This document shows, one piece after another, positions 31,502 through 42,722 of a stretch of 64,000 nt of DNA. Each line of letters starts with the position of its first letter. Positions within the stretch are counted from its first letter, which is position 1. The notes under the pieces were generated by a model. That model saw only the letters and a list, made by a program, of their open reading frames with translations. It had not been told where the DNA came from and made no database searches. Both the position numbers and the translations under genes were made by a program. The DNA lies in the NCBI RefSeq assembly GCF_000516985.1, contig NW_006917092.1, forward strand, positions 5,707,888-5,771,887, read 5' to 3'. Source of the stretch: Pestalotiopsis fici W106-1 (Eukaryota > Ascomycota > Sordariomycetes > Amphisphaeriales > Sporocadaceae).

Positions 31502-32171
31502 CTTGAAGGAGGAAAAGTTTAGTACAAAAGCGATTCGAGTTCGATAAAATACTTTTGAGTATCCTGCGAGATTATTGGAACAGAAAAATAAGGGAGCAAT
31601 ATCTCAGAAGAGTCGCCAAAGAAAGATAAATCCGATGTTTCTATCACGGGACCCTATGTTGACCTATCTGATATACAACGTTCCAAAAGACGGTAACGGA
31701 CAGAATGAAAATTTGGACGTCAGCATTTAAGTTTAGCAACAAATTCTGGCCCAGCAATATTGCCGAGTCCGCCAGTGGGTATAGAGAAGTCTAGCAATGC
31801 CCGTCTCATGAATTTGCGAAGTGTCCCTCAACATTCCCCACATGCCGGGAGTTCACGCCGAACAAACATGGGTTATTTTGGTTCAAACTTTAATGCTGAC
31901 CGGGAGTGGAGTTATATCCACAATGGTGTTAAGGCTTAGTCCAAACTCTAATGCTGACGGGTGTGTGGAGCCAATCACCTGAGAATGACAGTGTCCGTGA
32001 AAATGCAATAGAACAATAGGATCAACTGTTGTAACGGATGATGAGAACTGCCCGAGTCCGACCGGATTCCTGGAAGATCTCGATTGATTCGTGAAGAATA
32101 TAATGTCAGGAAAACCAGATTCTGCAGTCTAAGATGTACGACCAATTTGTCTCATTTCTACATCTGTCAAC
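31502..32171. promoter_or_regulatory. Divergent promoter of alcohol dehydrogenase and GXWXG protein
   Basis: 670 bp shared by two outward-facing genes. Contains a twice-repeated TAATGCTGAC phrase (about 31892 and 31952) preceded by similar CAAACT sequence. No cluster motif. Confidence 0.4.
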
Positions 32172-32749
32172 ATGTCTAGGTGAGCTTGTCTTGCTCAATT
32201 TTGAGTCCTTATTGATTCGACTGCTAATCATAGTTATACGTGCTGCAGTATCGAGTCGGAATTTTCGAAGCTGGTCCAAGTGGATGGCCGTATCGAGGAG
32301 GCTGATGTCGCAGCCGTTTTCGACCAAGCAAAACCTGTTCAGCTTGACTTTATGCTTGGGCAATGGGAGGGCGGGAGCTTCAACACTGGTCATCCCACTC
32401 ACGAACTGCTTCAGACCAACAAGTGGGCTGGAAAGACGTTTCGCACCATCAACGACGTGGACCCGATTGTCCTATACAATGAGGTCGGAGCGAGAGTCTG
32501 GTGCAAAGACTACGGAAATGCTCAAGTAAGTTCCTTTTTACGCCATCACTGTTGTAAGCTAATTGTTTCTAGTTACGCGCAGTCACTTTTCGTGGCGTGA
32601 CTTCAGCTGCTATGATATACGATAATTTTCCCATCATTGACAGTTTCCGCTATATTTCTGACACTATAGTTATTGGTGCCATGGACAACAAGCTGGTGCC
32701 GAAGGAAGCCGGAACGTACTACTTCTACCTGCGAAAGCTCAATGAATAG
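32172..32749 (+). CDS. GXWXG/DUF4334 domain protein
   Basis: Three exons (32172-32179, 32249-32525, 32573-32749) give 153 residues. The N-terminal half has LMLGQWEGG, the GXWXG motif, and the C-terminal half has the DUF4334 pattern RGVTSAAMIYDNFPIIDSF and a final FYLRKLNE. The family is small and its biochemical role is not established, although members often sit beside dehydrogenases. Exon 1 is only 8 nt (Met, Ser and two bases). It was chosen because the body has no in-frame ATG upstream and this ATG, its GTGAGC donor and the CTGCAG acceptor join in phase to read MSSIESEFSKLV. A 69-nt intron with a CTAATC branch-like site supports it. Confident family, moderate confidence in the start. Confidence 0.75.
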
Positions 32750-33116
32750 CCTCTTGTATTGGTAATTTAAACACGAGACTTACAATTCATATTCACGAAC
32801 CAATCTACGAGATTCAAAGGCTGAAATTACCTTGCGCCGAGAGGTGTATGTTCGAACAAGAGTCTCGTAAGAGACATAGACATGAATTCAACGGCAATAG
32901 ACTAAGTGTTGGACTGGTTCAGGCACTTCAAGCCGCCTATAGGTAATAACTGGACAGAGCTTGGAAATATCTTGATCGGGCTTTCGATTTTCACTCTTCA
33001 AGCTACTTAGTTTGGTAAGAATCTTGCGCGTCTTGCCAGATTTGTAAAAGAATATTGTTCTACAAATGGTCTAAACCATCTATACCTCTATTCTATTATT
33101 GACATGACCAATAGTA

Positions 33117-34215
33117 TCAGGATCGTAACCGCCACCATAAACTTGTCTGCTGGACGTCAGAGCCTCCTGTTAGGTAAGACCATTTTTGCAGAAACCAAGG
33201 TCTCGCTTCCCAACTACGCGAGTCCCAGGGGGTACCCTCACCTCGACCGTGAAGGGATACACCAGGAATGCCGTGACAACATAATCCGTCACTCAAAAGA
33301 TCCAAGCACAATTCATTCTTGTCGATGAGGGGCGGGTTCATGGATGATGCAATTATTGCTCTGGATCTGAAAGAGGGCCAAGGAATCAAATCCAAGTAGG
33401 GATGATGAGGAATAGTGAGTTGTTCCAGAGTTGGATGCATGTCGTTGATCACTTTTTGTGATCTATATTGTTGCATCTCAGTGGCCCCACTGATGCCTGT
33501 ATTGAAGGTTCCACAAGACATTGCATGTGCTGTGTTCACAAAAGGTGACTTTGCGTGGTGTTGCAAGATGACCTGAGGATCAAAGCCTAGTATGCGGCAA
33601 TTTGCATGACTTGCTGTGAGAAATCCAGTCCTGATAGTATATATTGGATCCCCAATAACCGGAGGAACCATCGAAGATAAGCATACCTTGCTTGCAGCTA
33701 ATGCTATTGGTGATAGTTGTCCAGTCCAGCTCTCAGGACCAGCAAGGCCAAGTAAGGTCTCGACACCCGCTCGAGCAATTTCCTCAATATCTGTAAGACT
33801 GAGAAGTGGAGGTAGCACTAGTATGCTCCAAGAATGAAAAGGGAGGTCTTGTGCGATGCGGAAAGCCCCGGGATCTGCCACATAACCGAGTGATATGAGG
33901 CCGTACTTGATGATTTCGCGCAGGCTGAAGTTTTCGGCAGCCATGACGTTTGCAACCCTCACTCGCTCCACGTCAGAACTGAAACAACTAGATATCGCAG
34001 AAATGATCTTTTGTGATTGACTAGACGATGCTTCAATCACCCGGATAGGCGAGTGCCCTCTCCCCGTGGCTTTCACCATCTGTTTTCGACCTAACAGCAC
34101 GATTAGCATTGGACAGAACAAATGAGCGATACATCAGTGAATCGTGTGACTCACGTCGCCTGCGCTGTGCAGCAGCGTTTTGGTACCTCCTCCTTTCTAT
34201 TTGCCAGGGATGCAT
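33117..34215 (-). CDS. bZIP-type transcription factor with C-terminal DUF3425
   Basis: Two exons (34215-34155, 34090-33117) give 344 residues. The first exon and the splice junction make the basic region RRRYQNAAAQRRRRRKQMV, matching the fungal bZIP pattern N-x-x-A-Q-R-x-x-R. A leucine heptad after it is not evident, so the zipper is weak or absent. The C-terminal third is DUF3425: HPYLDLIPWPSFRSRA, an LCLDLLSDGLCC stretch and the closing TPWDSRSWEARPWFLQKW. These proteins are fungal regulators, often near metabolic genes. It lies tail-to-tail with the GXWXG gene, so it might regulate the ADH/GXWXG pair, but that is only positional inference. Confidence 0.8.
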
Positions 34216-35529
34216 GTCGACACTGCCTTAGTATACTGCCGTGTGAGAAAAGGTCGGGCCAAAGTGTGGAACCAGGCACGAGGGCTAAATTCCGCTATAT
34301 CAGGTTTGAACAGTAGTTTAGAAGAACTTGAATTACTTGGGCTCAATCAAAGCAACATGAGTGGTGTGATGGCAAGTACCGACGGTCGGAATTTCGGATC
34401 CCTATGCCGGAGTTTCGGGTAACTCGGTTCTCGCGGGCTTTTAGGCCACAAGCCTCCTCCGATAACTCCGGTGTAGATCGGCGACGCCCACAACTCGTAT
34501 GAGAAAACATCACGTAGTTTTTTTTTTTTTTCATCAGAATAAACTTATAAATGCTTCTTCCGCCAAAATTCCATTTGCATGCTGCCAGGCTCTTCAATAA
34601 TTCTTCCTGCGTCCGGCAGATTGGTCGCGCTGGGCGAGGACCCATTGACTAGAGCACCATTTAGCTTACTTATAATGAGCCAATGCATCCTTGAAGCGAT
34701 TGTAAGGAAATTCGTGGTTGTTCATTAACTCTTGCCTTTTCTTGCAATTAAACTTACCTCTGGGTATTCACCACGGCTACCCCAGAAATGCGAGCCAAGG
34801 CGGTTCGACGCTGTTGGAATCAGGGAGAGACACTAACAAGAAATGGTCGAGCGAAAGTGCATGCGAGATGCATAATTGGGCAGGGCCGAGATGGCTGCCC
34901 TAAATGCCGCCTGACCTGAGCCAGAATAAAAGAAAGTACTAAGTCAAGGATCTAAGACAAGATCCTGATTCAAGATTATCGAGAGTCTCGAAAAGATTGA
35001 CACTTTCATAGAGGACTTCGCTTTCTATCCGGTGGTTGCAGGCTTTTTGGAAAACCTCCGTGGCGAATGAAGAAAGCAGACCAGATGTCGACTGACAATA
35101 TCGAGCTTCTCTATGGCCAGTGAGGTGCACCAATTGAATCATGGTGTAAGTGAATGTTTGCGATTCAACTTTCCTCCCAATCCAGTATCAATCACAAATG
35201 ATTGAGCAAACGCGAACTGCACATGTATTCACCTCCGTCCGACTGAATCATCTTTCCAATCTGACTGCTACTGGGAAAAATGACCAGTGAGTATCTTGAT
35301 ATCCTGTTTGTGTTATTCTCATTGTGACTCTACTGACTGTAATATTAGACAGGCACGAAATCATGAGTTTAGCCCCAATTCCAAAGGACTGGTGTTTGCC
35401 CTGATACTGACACATAAAGAGTCTTCACACCTCCCCCAAGCCCTCGGCGATCGCATACCAATGCTGCTGGTTCGTAACCTCTGCATCGCTCGTCTGTCAC
35501 AGCTGGGCTGACATGTACGGTACAACTAG
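34216..35529. other. Intergenic, no confident gene
   Basis: About 1.3 kb. A poly-T run lies at about 34519-34532. Open frames here are short and uncharacteristic. The 5' exon(s) of the small-protein gene at 35530 must lie in its right part, but no ATG exon could be assigned. Confidence 0.4.
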
Positions 35530-35990
35530 ATTCCCGATGTTCCGCCCTTTGACAAAGGCAAGTTGCCCAATGCAAATCCCATCGATGATGGCCTCTATGA
35601 CCTGTCCAAGGGTTCTAGACATTGCTCCTGCCCGACCAACACTATGGACTGCCAGGGGCATCACCAAGAGCCAGCCAGTATCGAAAGCCTAGTTGCAAAC
35701 AAAGTCGGCGACCATGTTGGAACGTACTTCGCAATTGGCCACTGCCAAGCGTAAGATTCTGTTCACAATATTCGTATTGGAATTCTTGATATTGTATCTG
35801 CTAATGAAATACTTAGTTGAATAGATATGGCGACATCCCAAATATCGAGTGCCAAAGGAAGGCCGCACGAAGACGTGCCAATCAAGTGTTGAGAAATGCT
35901 GACCCGCAGCGATACACTCGGGAAATGATGGGAAAGAGGATAATCAGAAATGCAAAACTCCGATCGGTGAAGAAGGCGGCTCTCACATAA
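35530..35990 (+). CDS. Repeated small-protein family, copy A (5' end unresolved)
   Basis: An exon from 35530 (after ACTAG) reads IPDVPPFDKG and a Cys-rich CSCPTNTMDCQGHH stretch, parallel to copy B at 36679. A second exon from about 35817 reads LNRYGDIPN, then KAARRRANQVLR, DPQRYTREM and a basic end, stopping at TAA 35988-35990. The arginine-rich module of about 57 residues is shared with copies B and D. The donor in the middle is uncertain: GTAAG at 35751 is out of phase with the best acceptor. No first exon comparable to that of copy B was found, so this may be a gene with an unread start or a decaying copy. Function unknown; the basic module suggests nucleic-acid contact or nuclear location. 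Confidence 0.45.
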
Positions 35991-36535
35991 TCTTGTACCG
36001 ACCCAAGGCAACCAGTGAGAATCCAGCCTACAGAGAAGGGATCATCTGTCAGTAAGGAAGAAGCCAGTGGAGCCGTCCAAACTACTACATATTCAATAAA
36101 TGGCAAATGAAGCTGATCACTGCCAGCAAAAATTAATGTTTGAATATACGCCAAGAAAGACCGGAAGAGAAGCATGCTCATCCCGAGTGGACGAGCAGTA
36201 CAATATAATGCTGGAATAAGACTTGTTCTAGCCCTGCAATTGAGCCCGTTGCTGTCAACCCAACGGGCCAATATGTTTGGTACTAATTCCCGGCGGTTAA
36301 TCCGGTGCATGGCATGAGAGCGATGCCAGGCATTCGTGAGTACTCCAGTGTCGTTCTTGTTTTGACCCCACGCTTGACATTTCTTCACAAGCTAGAGCCA
36401 AATTTCAGCCACGGCAAAAGTCACACACCCGCTCCTTTTGTTATCATTCAACAAACCAAGCTCGCCGTTTGCATTCATCATTGCAAATTTTTTTTCTTCA
36501 ACAATTCACGGCCAACATTCATCGCCGTCTGCACG

Positions 36536-37124
36536 ATGCTCTTCACGCCTCCCCAAAGCCCTCAGTGGCTTCACGACGTCGACGCTGGAGCAGCTACCAG
36601 CGGAGTACTTGTAAGCCAGCCTTTTGACTTGATGCTGTCAATTACATCTCAACTAACCATGCCTATAAACCCACCTAGATCCCAGACCTAGACCCGTTTG
36701 ATGAGCGCACCCGGCCGAGACAAGTCTCTATCATCCCAGTCAGCCTCTCTAAAGATTGCACCTGCGAATCGAGCATCCTAGACTGTCAGGCGCACCAAGC
36801 GCCAATCAAGAAGCAAAGTTTGCAGATGACTGGAACGACAGAGTTCAAGGCAATCTATTCATACACCAAGGAGCCTCTCCCTGGAGTACGTCGCATCTCG
36901 AATCGAACATCTACAAGTCACATATGCTAAAGTAAACATGCAATTAGCTGAACAAATTCGGGGACGTACCAAACCCCCATACGCAGAGGAAGGCGGCACG
37001 GCGCCGCAAGAATCAACTTCTGAGAAAGGAGGATCCGGAAAGATACCAGAGAGAAATGGCAGATAAGAAGGCGATACGAGACGCACGTCTCCGAGCTGAA
37101 CGAGATGGCAAACGCCTTGATTAA
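36536..37124 (+). CDS. Repeated small-protein family, copy B
   Basis: Three exons (36536-36610, 36679-36885, 36948-37124), all phase 0, give 152 residues. The N-terminus is MLFTPPQSPQWLHDV. A middle part has IPDLDPFDE and cysteines in CTCESSILDC. The C-terminal exon is the shared module: LNKFGDVPNP, KAARRRKNQLLRKEDPERY, then REMADKKAIRDARLRAERD. The module is predicted helical and strongly basic. No signal peptide or membrane segment. I do not recognise the family. It is the best-preserved spliced copy in the patch at 35.5-43.1 kb and converges on the GST gene. Confidence 0.6.
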
Positions 37125-37443
37125 ATCCGGATCTAGGGGCGAGGAGAAGTAAAAGAGAAAATTTATAAGCAGGAGTTCTTTTTCCTACGATCCAGCCGTC
37201 TTGTACTGTTCACGCACGGTTTCACCAAGAACAAAAAGGAACGCCACCAACTCCAACACTCAACCTGGCCTCAAAAGAAATATTCTTGGTCCCTTATTCA
37301 CTCTAACAGACACATACGAAAATGCTTTTCGCTCAGCTCGTTAGTCCTGTTTTGTTCTCCGTCTGGAAATTGACAATTTGGACTAATCAGCACCAGCTTC
37401 AGGCCTCCGCTGTCTTTGCTGATACGGCTGAGAGACTTGCCCG

Positions 37444-38220
37444 TCACATGCCGAATCTAACCAGATCATATTTCTTTGGACCCCCGCCCTTCTTGATAGC
37501 TTCTTGATAGGCAGGTCTAGCCGTGACCATGTCGTACCACTTGTGAATCTTGGGATATTTCTCCTTGTCGACATAGCCTCGTGTAATTGCCATGGACAAG
37601 GGAAACTCCATGGCAAAGTCTGCTTCTCCCAACTTCCTGCCCGCGAACCAGGGCCGCTCCTCGCTGAGCTCGCTCTCCATCAAGTCCAGAAAAATTATCA
37701 GAAAGCTCTTGAACATGTTGGCGAGGGGCCTGAGAATCAGCCCCATTATGTGGTTGAGTGGGAATGGCGACATGAATGCCATGACCTCGAAGAGCATGGC
37801 TTGATCGACGCGCTCGACAAGGGAGCCATAGGCAAACTGCCGAAAATATTCATTGCGTCGCTTGTCCTGGTCGTCCTCGGGCTCCCAGAGCTCACGACCT
37901 CCGCAATTGTCGGCGATCCACTGTATGATGAGCCCCGACTCCATGAGGATGCCGTCGCGAATCTGCACATTGGGCAGAGGTTTCCCGTCCAGGGTTTCTA
38001 CGGTGAGGATGGGCGACTTGCCCAGCGGAGACACCTTGAGCAGGTCAAAGTTCTTGGGTTGCTGGCGCGGATAGGTCTTGATGTGGTACTTGAGACCCTT
38101 GGCGTCCTGTATCTCCTGCAAAGCCCAGACTACACGCATTGATTGCGAGTGCTCCATGTTGTGGATAGTCGGCACCGACTTTTGCCACGATGGGAGGTCT
38201 GACGGGGTTTGCGTGGCCAT
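37444..38220 (-). CDS. Glutathione S-transferase-like protein
   Basis: Single exon, 258 residues from the ATG at 38220 (the frame continues upstream without a better start). The thioredoxin-like N-terminal domain reads TIHNMEHSQSMRVVWALQE, then SPLGKSPILTVE and the conserved Glu-Ser of LMESGLIIQWIAD, as in fungal GSTs. The C-terminal helical domain has WFAGRKLGEADFAMEFPL, including the GST N-capping/hydrophobic-staple Asp. The family conjugates glutathione to electrophiles or has peroxidase activity, usually in the cytosol. No link to the surrounding repeated-gene patch is apparent. The catalytic Ser or Cys is not certain by eye. Confidence 0.85.
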   Translation of the reverse strand: MATQTPSDLPSWQKSVPTIHNMEHSQSMRVVWALQEIQDAKGLKYHIKTYPRQQPKNFDLLKVSPLGKSPILTVETLDGKPLPNVQIRDGILMESGLIIQWIADNCGGRELWEPEDDQDKRRNEYFRQFAYGSLVERVDQAMLFEVMAFMSPFPLNHIMGLILRPLANMFKSFLIIFLDLMESELSEERPWFAGRKLGEADFAMEFPLSMAITRGYVDKEKYPKIHKWYDMVTARPAYQEAIKKGGGPKKYDLVRFGM

Positions 38221-39316
38221 GATGTGCTCAGAGTTGCTTTCTATGGCGTGGCACTGTTTGTGTTGTGTGTAGCAGTGGTGAGAGTCGAAAAGGATTCTGG
38301 GTGGAAGCTGAGACAGAACTAAATACACAACATCACATGACTTAGTCTGTTTGCCAATCTGCCACCCATGCCACGCTCTTACTTTCGCGAAGGGATCAAT
38401 GTTGTAAACTCACCAACAACTTCCATTAAAGTTGGAGCACAACACGGGTAATGATTTGGTCTATTCTCTTTCTGCATTGGTGCAAATAATCCCGGCCCAT
38501 CTCAACAAATGGCAGTGTCTTATAACCCGCAAATAAGTCGAGTTGCACAGTGCACGCGGGGCTAGCGCCGCGTTATGCATCCACACATGATATGACATGG
38601 GTTCATCTGTACTATTTTAAGGCTGACACTTGGCATCCAAGCTAGAATCTTTATCCCTTGGACGATCTCCTTGCTTCAACAACTTTTGCGTGCAAGGATC
38701 TTTTTGATTCTCTTTGATAGGCAAGATAGCCCGAACGAACATGGTGTGAGATCGCCAATCCTTGAGGACAAATTAGGTACACAACAAGCGGCCTAATGCT
38801 GGACCAATCAAGAACTCAAGAGAACCGATCCAGAGAATACGCTTTTGAAAGTCCAAACCAGATCTAGTCACTACATGATTGAAGGTGACGGCCTTGAAAG
38901 AGTCACAGTACAAACTTCATCTGCTCAAACGAGCATCAACCTGAAACCAGTTGCAATCAAGATGCAATATTCTGTGTCACACTGACGTAGATGAGACTCA
39001 CCACAGATCAACTGATCGGGTATATTAGATAGCTTTTCTGCACCTCTTTTTTTGCAAATCGATAGGATCAACTCAGGCTCTTTCACAAGCTTCTTGGTGT
39101 ACATTGAACATCTCCCATTGGCTAGGATGTAGCTCTTCTGAGGACAGTATGGCCAGTAGACCATCAATTTAGTCATTCTCAAAAGACCGCGGCGGCCCGA
39201 CATTGCTGCCGACATTCCCTCTCTATGATATCACATTGGTGATTATACTAGGCTATCTGGCCACTGATCATGTCAAGATCAGGATACTATGAGCTTCGAA
39301 TGAGAAGAGCGTCACG
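38221..39316. other. Intergenic with one dispersed-repeat copy
   Basis: About 1.1 kb without a gene. The segment 38979-39072 resembles 27711-27803. The rest shows no pattern I can name. Confidence 0.4.
38979..39072 (+). repeat. Dispersed repeat, copy 2
   Basis: ACTGACGTAG at the left, then TTAGATAGCT, GCACCTCT and TAGGATCAACT in the same order and spacing as in copy 1, with a short deletion. Confidence 0.45.
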
Positions 39317-39670
39317 ATGATCAAGAAACTCGTCTCGACGAAGACAGAGAACATTGCAAATGCAGATGCACTCCTGGGAGACTCCTCCCATGTGCTCAAC
39401 GAAATCACCATGTTTGAGAGACACATACAAGATATATGCTTGGGCCAGCCCAGGCCACAGTTGAAACTGCTGCAAGCACCTTTGAATCGATAGCAAGACT
39501 TTTGCTTGGATATCAGTGCAGTAGATGTTACAAAATCCAGGCGTTTTCTTGTCACTCGTGGCCTAGAAGAGGTCCAACACGCTGGTGCTTTGAAGAGCTC
39601 AAGGCCAACAATATTGCGCAAGTAAACCGCATTTGCTGAAAAGGAGATCAGCATGGGTAACATGCAGGTA
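39317..39670 (+). pseudogene. Decayed coding fragment with two in-frame stops
   Basis: From ATG 39317 the frame reads MIKKLVSTKTENIANADALL and continues with protein-like composition across TAG at about 39490 and TAA at about 39624, ending near AEKEISMGNMQ. The codon texture suggests a former gene end, but I do not recognise the family. It directly precedes the decayed copy C. Confidence 0.35.
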
Positions 39671-39823
39671 CACATGTCCTTTTCATTTACACCTTTCTTG
39701 CGTGAAACTAACACAGTCGCCTTGTGTAGTCAGCATACACCTTCTGGCCAGCTCTCGGCATTGGATGGATCACTGACCTTCAGTCTCATGCGCGCTACAC
39801 CAGGGCAACTGCGGAAGCCGTGT

Positions 39824-40250
39824 GAGATGAAACGAAAACACGTTCAGGCGTTTAAGATGTTTCTGCGAATAGCTGAGGAGAGGGCCAAGAAGGCGAATGC
39901 TGCTCTAATCAGCTTCGAGATTGAGACCTGTTCGAATACCAGGCCTATATGCGCATCTCCCGATTCAAGCATGCTTCCTCAATGTCTACCAACTATAACT
40001 TGGTGGGAAATCCATCTGCTCGGATGAGCCCAATCAGAGGCAGCAATCTACACTGGAAATTCTACGCTTCTAATCATGAAGTTATTTACGAATCAGTCCA
40101 ACGGATATGTGGACAATAAGAACCCAGTACGCCAAAACAAGGCAGCGAGACGTCGACGCAATCATGAGTTGCAAGGTCCAGATCACGTGTAGTACGCCCA
40201 CAAGATCGCTAAGAAGCAGCCCATTCGCGACGCAAGACTTCTGGCGTAGC
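39824..40250 (+). pseudogene. Repeated small-protein family, decayed copy C
   Basis: The segment 39824-39930 reads EMKRKHVQAFKMFLRIAEE, nearly the same as the coiled-coil part of the ORF at 42121. The segment 40094-40250 reads NPVRQNKAARRRRNHELQG, then a TAG at the place of the conserved Glu-Arg-Tyr, then KKQPIRDARLLA and another TAG. Order and spacing match the 42121/42723 pair, so this is a broken duplicate of that locus. Confidence 0.55.
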
Positions 40251-40637
40251 ACGACGCATGATATTGCCGCTGACGACATTCAATTGGCTCCTAGGTGTCG
40301 TTGCGACTCACCTGTTCAAGGTTGGATCATATGGTACCCCCATAGGAGGCTGGCTCGGAAGAATCTAAGTTGCAACGGAGGTTCAGACCGTGCCGCCTGT
40401 CCCAAGCGCGGATCACCGTCCCTAACACACAGCCCACAGAGGCGAAGCAGATAAGCGAGAAAAGGTCTGAGGATAATTCGGAAAGTCTCCAAGAGGTGTT
40501 TGCCAATGTACGGGATGACTATTCTGCCACTCAGCAGCAAGCCGCGCATCACGTACCCCGCTGACCAGCTGGGACGACGGACTGAGTTCCCTTCGCCTTC
40601 GCCTCTGCATCCCTACTGCACATGGTCCACTGCCATC

Positions 40638-40706
40638 ATGGATTGCGACGTTTGCTTTTCTCACCACGACGTGGCGGGATGGAATACCAGTACTGCGGCA
40701 GAATAA
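40638..40706 (+). pseudogene. Fragment like the start of the ORF at 42723
   Basis: Reads MDCDVCFSHHDVAG and stops after 22 residues; the ORF at 42723 starts MDCDMCFSHNSI with similar flanking bases (TCATGGATTG). A short leftover of a second duplication. Confidence 0.4.
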
Positions 40707-41780
40707 ATCTGCAGGAACGCAAACGTGGTGAGATGATGTCTAAAAAGATTACGGTCCACTGCGCAGTTTTATCAGACACTCCGTTTGCCTTTTACTTCTT
40801 TTAATAAATATGGCCAAAACTAAAATATCAGACCTTCCGCAGCCTGTGCCACCCGTCATCACAATCTACACCACTACCCACTATCAATAGTCGTCCGACC
40901 TACCCATATCAGCCACAGGCATCTGTCGCCAGGACCCCCAACCTGCCATTCACAAAATTTGCAATTCGGACGTCGCCCAATAAATGGCACCAAAGGTCAA
41001 GGCGATCTGCCCATGGCTGATCTGGCTGATCGCAGGCATGCTCCAGGAGTATCTAATGGCGAGGCAACGCTGGCCTCGCGGTTGCCGAAGCCGCCAAACT
41101 ATCAACCCGGACACTGTCCGGGAAGACATTGAAAACACGCTCCAAGACATGGTTAACGGCCATCAAAATCGCCGATTCTACTTCAAAAGCCCATACTATT
41201 TTCAGGAATTCGGGTGCAAGTCATACACATTCTTCTCTGTTTAGCAAAGATTGTTTTATTTCATACAAAACAGGCCAATCAGGCGAAAATATTTCATCTG
41301 TCAAATTAGGCAATATTTCTATTGGATAATTGTCCATATTCGAAACTCCTATCTTCTTTCAATTTTGATTGGCGTTTTGGTTTGACATACTGCGCAATTA
41401 CTTGTAAAATGCTTTTCGATCTAGCTGGACAAACATGGACTTGATTTTAATCCAGACTTGTCAATGAGGGCGGCTCTGGGACAATTCAACCAAGAGCTAA
41501 AAGCAAAAAGCCGACTGCCATGCTACTCAAACGGCTGACGAGAAAAATGCAACAGGTAAACGGCGCCGAGCCAAGCGCAATGTGCGTGCCTATTGTTGAT
41601 GGCGGTTTGTCGATGTAGGATAGCATATTATGATTATTGAATTCTCATGTCATGGTGAATGGCGATTGCATCCATGATGTGTTGATGCGCGCGGGGAAAT
41701 CGTCTACTATTAATGATAAATAGAGGCTAGGAATACTTGGATCGACATGAATTATTTCTTTGTGATTAAGCAGTTACAAA
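40707..41780. other. Gene-free stretch, nothing recognised
   Basis: About 1.1 kb, probably further decayed duplicate material. Short frames at 40984-41244 show no known motif. Confidence 0.35.
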
Positions 41781-41828
41781 TGAACAGCTACGAATGAACA
41801 GCTACGAATGAACAGCTACGAATGAACA
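41781..41828 (+). repeat. 14-bp tandem repeat, three full copies
   Basis: Unit TGAACAGCTACGAA repeated three times with a fourth start (TGAACA). Located about 290 bp upstream of the ORF at 42121. Confidence 0.85.
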
Positions 41829-42120
41829 ATCCCTTGGGTTGTCGTGAGAGTGGATTGTGGTGACGATGGTCCCGTCTTGGATTGTCCAGTGAGAACTTTT
41901 TGCAGTCCTGATTGTTCTGACGAAATTCGCGGCTTGGATTGTTCTCAAATTTCTTTGCAGTATTCAATCCCCTCCTGATCTTTCGATCCCCAAGTAAAAA
42001 TCTTTTCCAAACCATCATCAACCTGCCACCTGCACTTACAACTGTGATTGCAACATTTTCATTCATCACCTTCCTTCCAGCTACACTACCTTCACTATCT
42101 TCACCACCTTCCCATCTATC

Positions 42121-42591
42121 ATGACTTCTCTCCTTGTTTCTCCGGCGCAGGTCGCCGTCGCCACTACATACAACACAGACGAAGTCTGGACCGACTCCCC
42201 CACCGAGCACGAGCAGATAGACTACAAGTTGCGCCGCAAATTACGCAGCAAGCAAGAGAAGCTGCGCGCCGCAAAGCTAGAACTTGAAGTCGAGAAGGAG
42301 GAGTATCACAAAGTCATCGACTGCTACAACGCCGCATTAGACCAGCCAGAAATCACAGAGCAGGAGCTCGACGAACTTTGGAAGCCCGCCGAGATGAAGC
42401 GGAGACATGTGCAAGCATTTAAGATGTTCTTAAGAATGGCCGAGGACAAGGCCGAGAAGGCCGATGCGGCATTGCGCAGTTTTGAAGCCCAGACCATTGA
42501 GAGCAAGATGCGCAGAGACCAGGCAAGTACCTATTTTCCGTTTGTTCTGATTTTCCTCGATGAAGTCGATTCCCCTCTCTTCAATTTGTAA
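42121..42591 (+). CDS. Coiled-coil small protein, locus D part 1
   Basis: Open frame of 156 residues from ATG 42121, preceded by a CT-rich promoter-like tract. Residues about 30-130 are a charged helical, probably coiled-coil region (KLRRKLRSKQEKLRAAKLEL, then AEMKRRHVQAFKMFLRMAED). The last 20 residues turn hydrophobic, and a GTACCT at 42524 could be a donor. Splicing from there to an acceptor at about 42773 would join it in phase to the next ORF, making one protein of coiled coil plus basic module. Decayed copy C has both parts in the same order. Function unknown. Confidence 0.5.
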   Translation: MTSLLVSPAQVAVATTYNTDEVWTDSPTEHEQIDYKLRRKLRSKQEKLRAAKLELEVEKEEYHKVIDCYNAALDQPEITEQELDELWKPAEMKRRHVQAFKMFLRMAEDKAEKADAALRSFEAQTIESKMRRDQASTYFPFVLIFLDEVDSPLFNL

Positions 42592-42722
42592 TCTGTCAAC
42601 AACAAATTGAGTACCTCGACTAACATAAACGACAGTTTTCATTTTCTGTCAACCCCGCTGTCTGTCTGGGAACACTTACCGAGCCCCCTTCTCATCCTTT
42701 TTGCACATGTTCAACAACAATC

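Noticed and set aside
35882..36388. 168-residue minus-strand ORF
   Set aside because: Antisense to the last exon of copy A and to intergenic sequence; no motif or splice partner.
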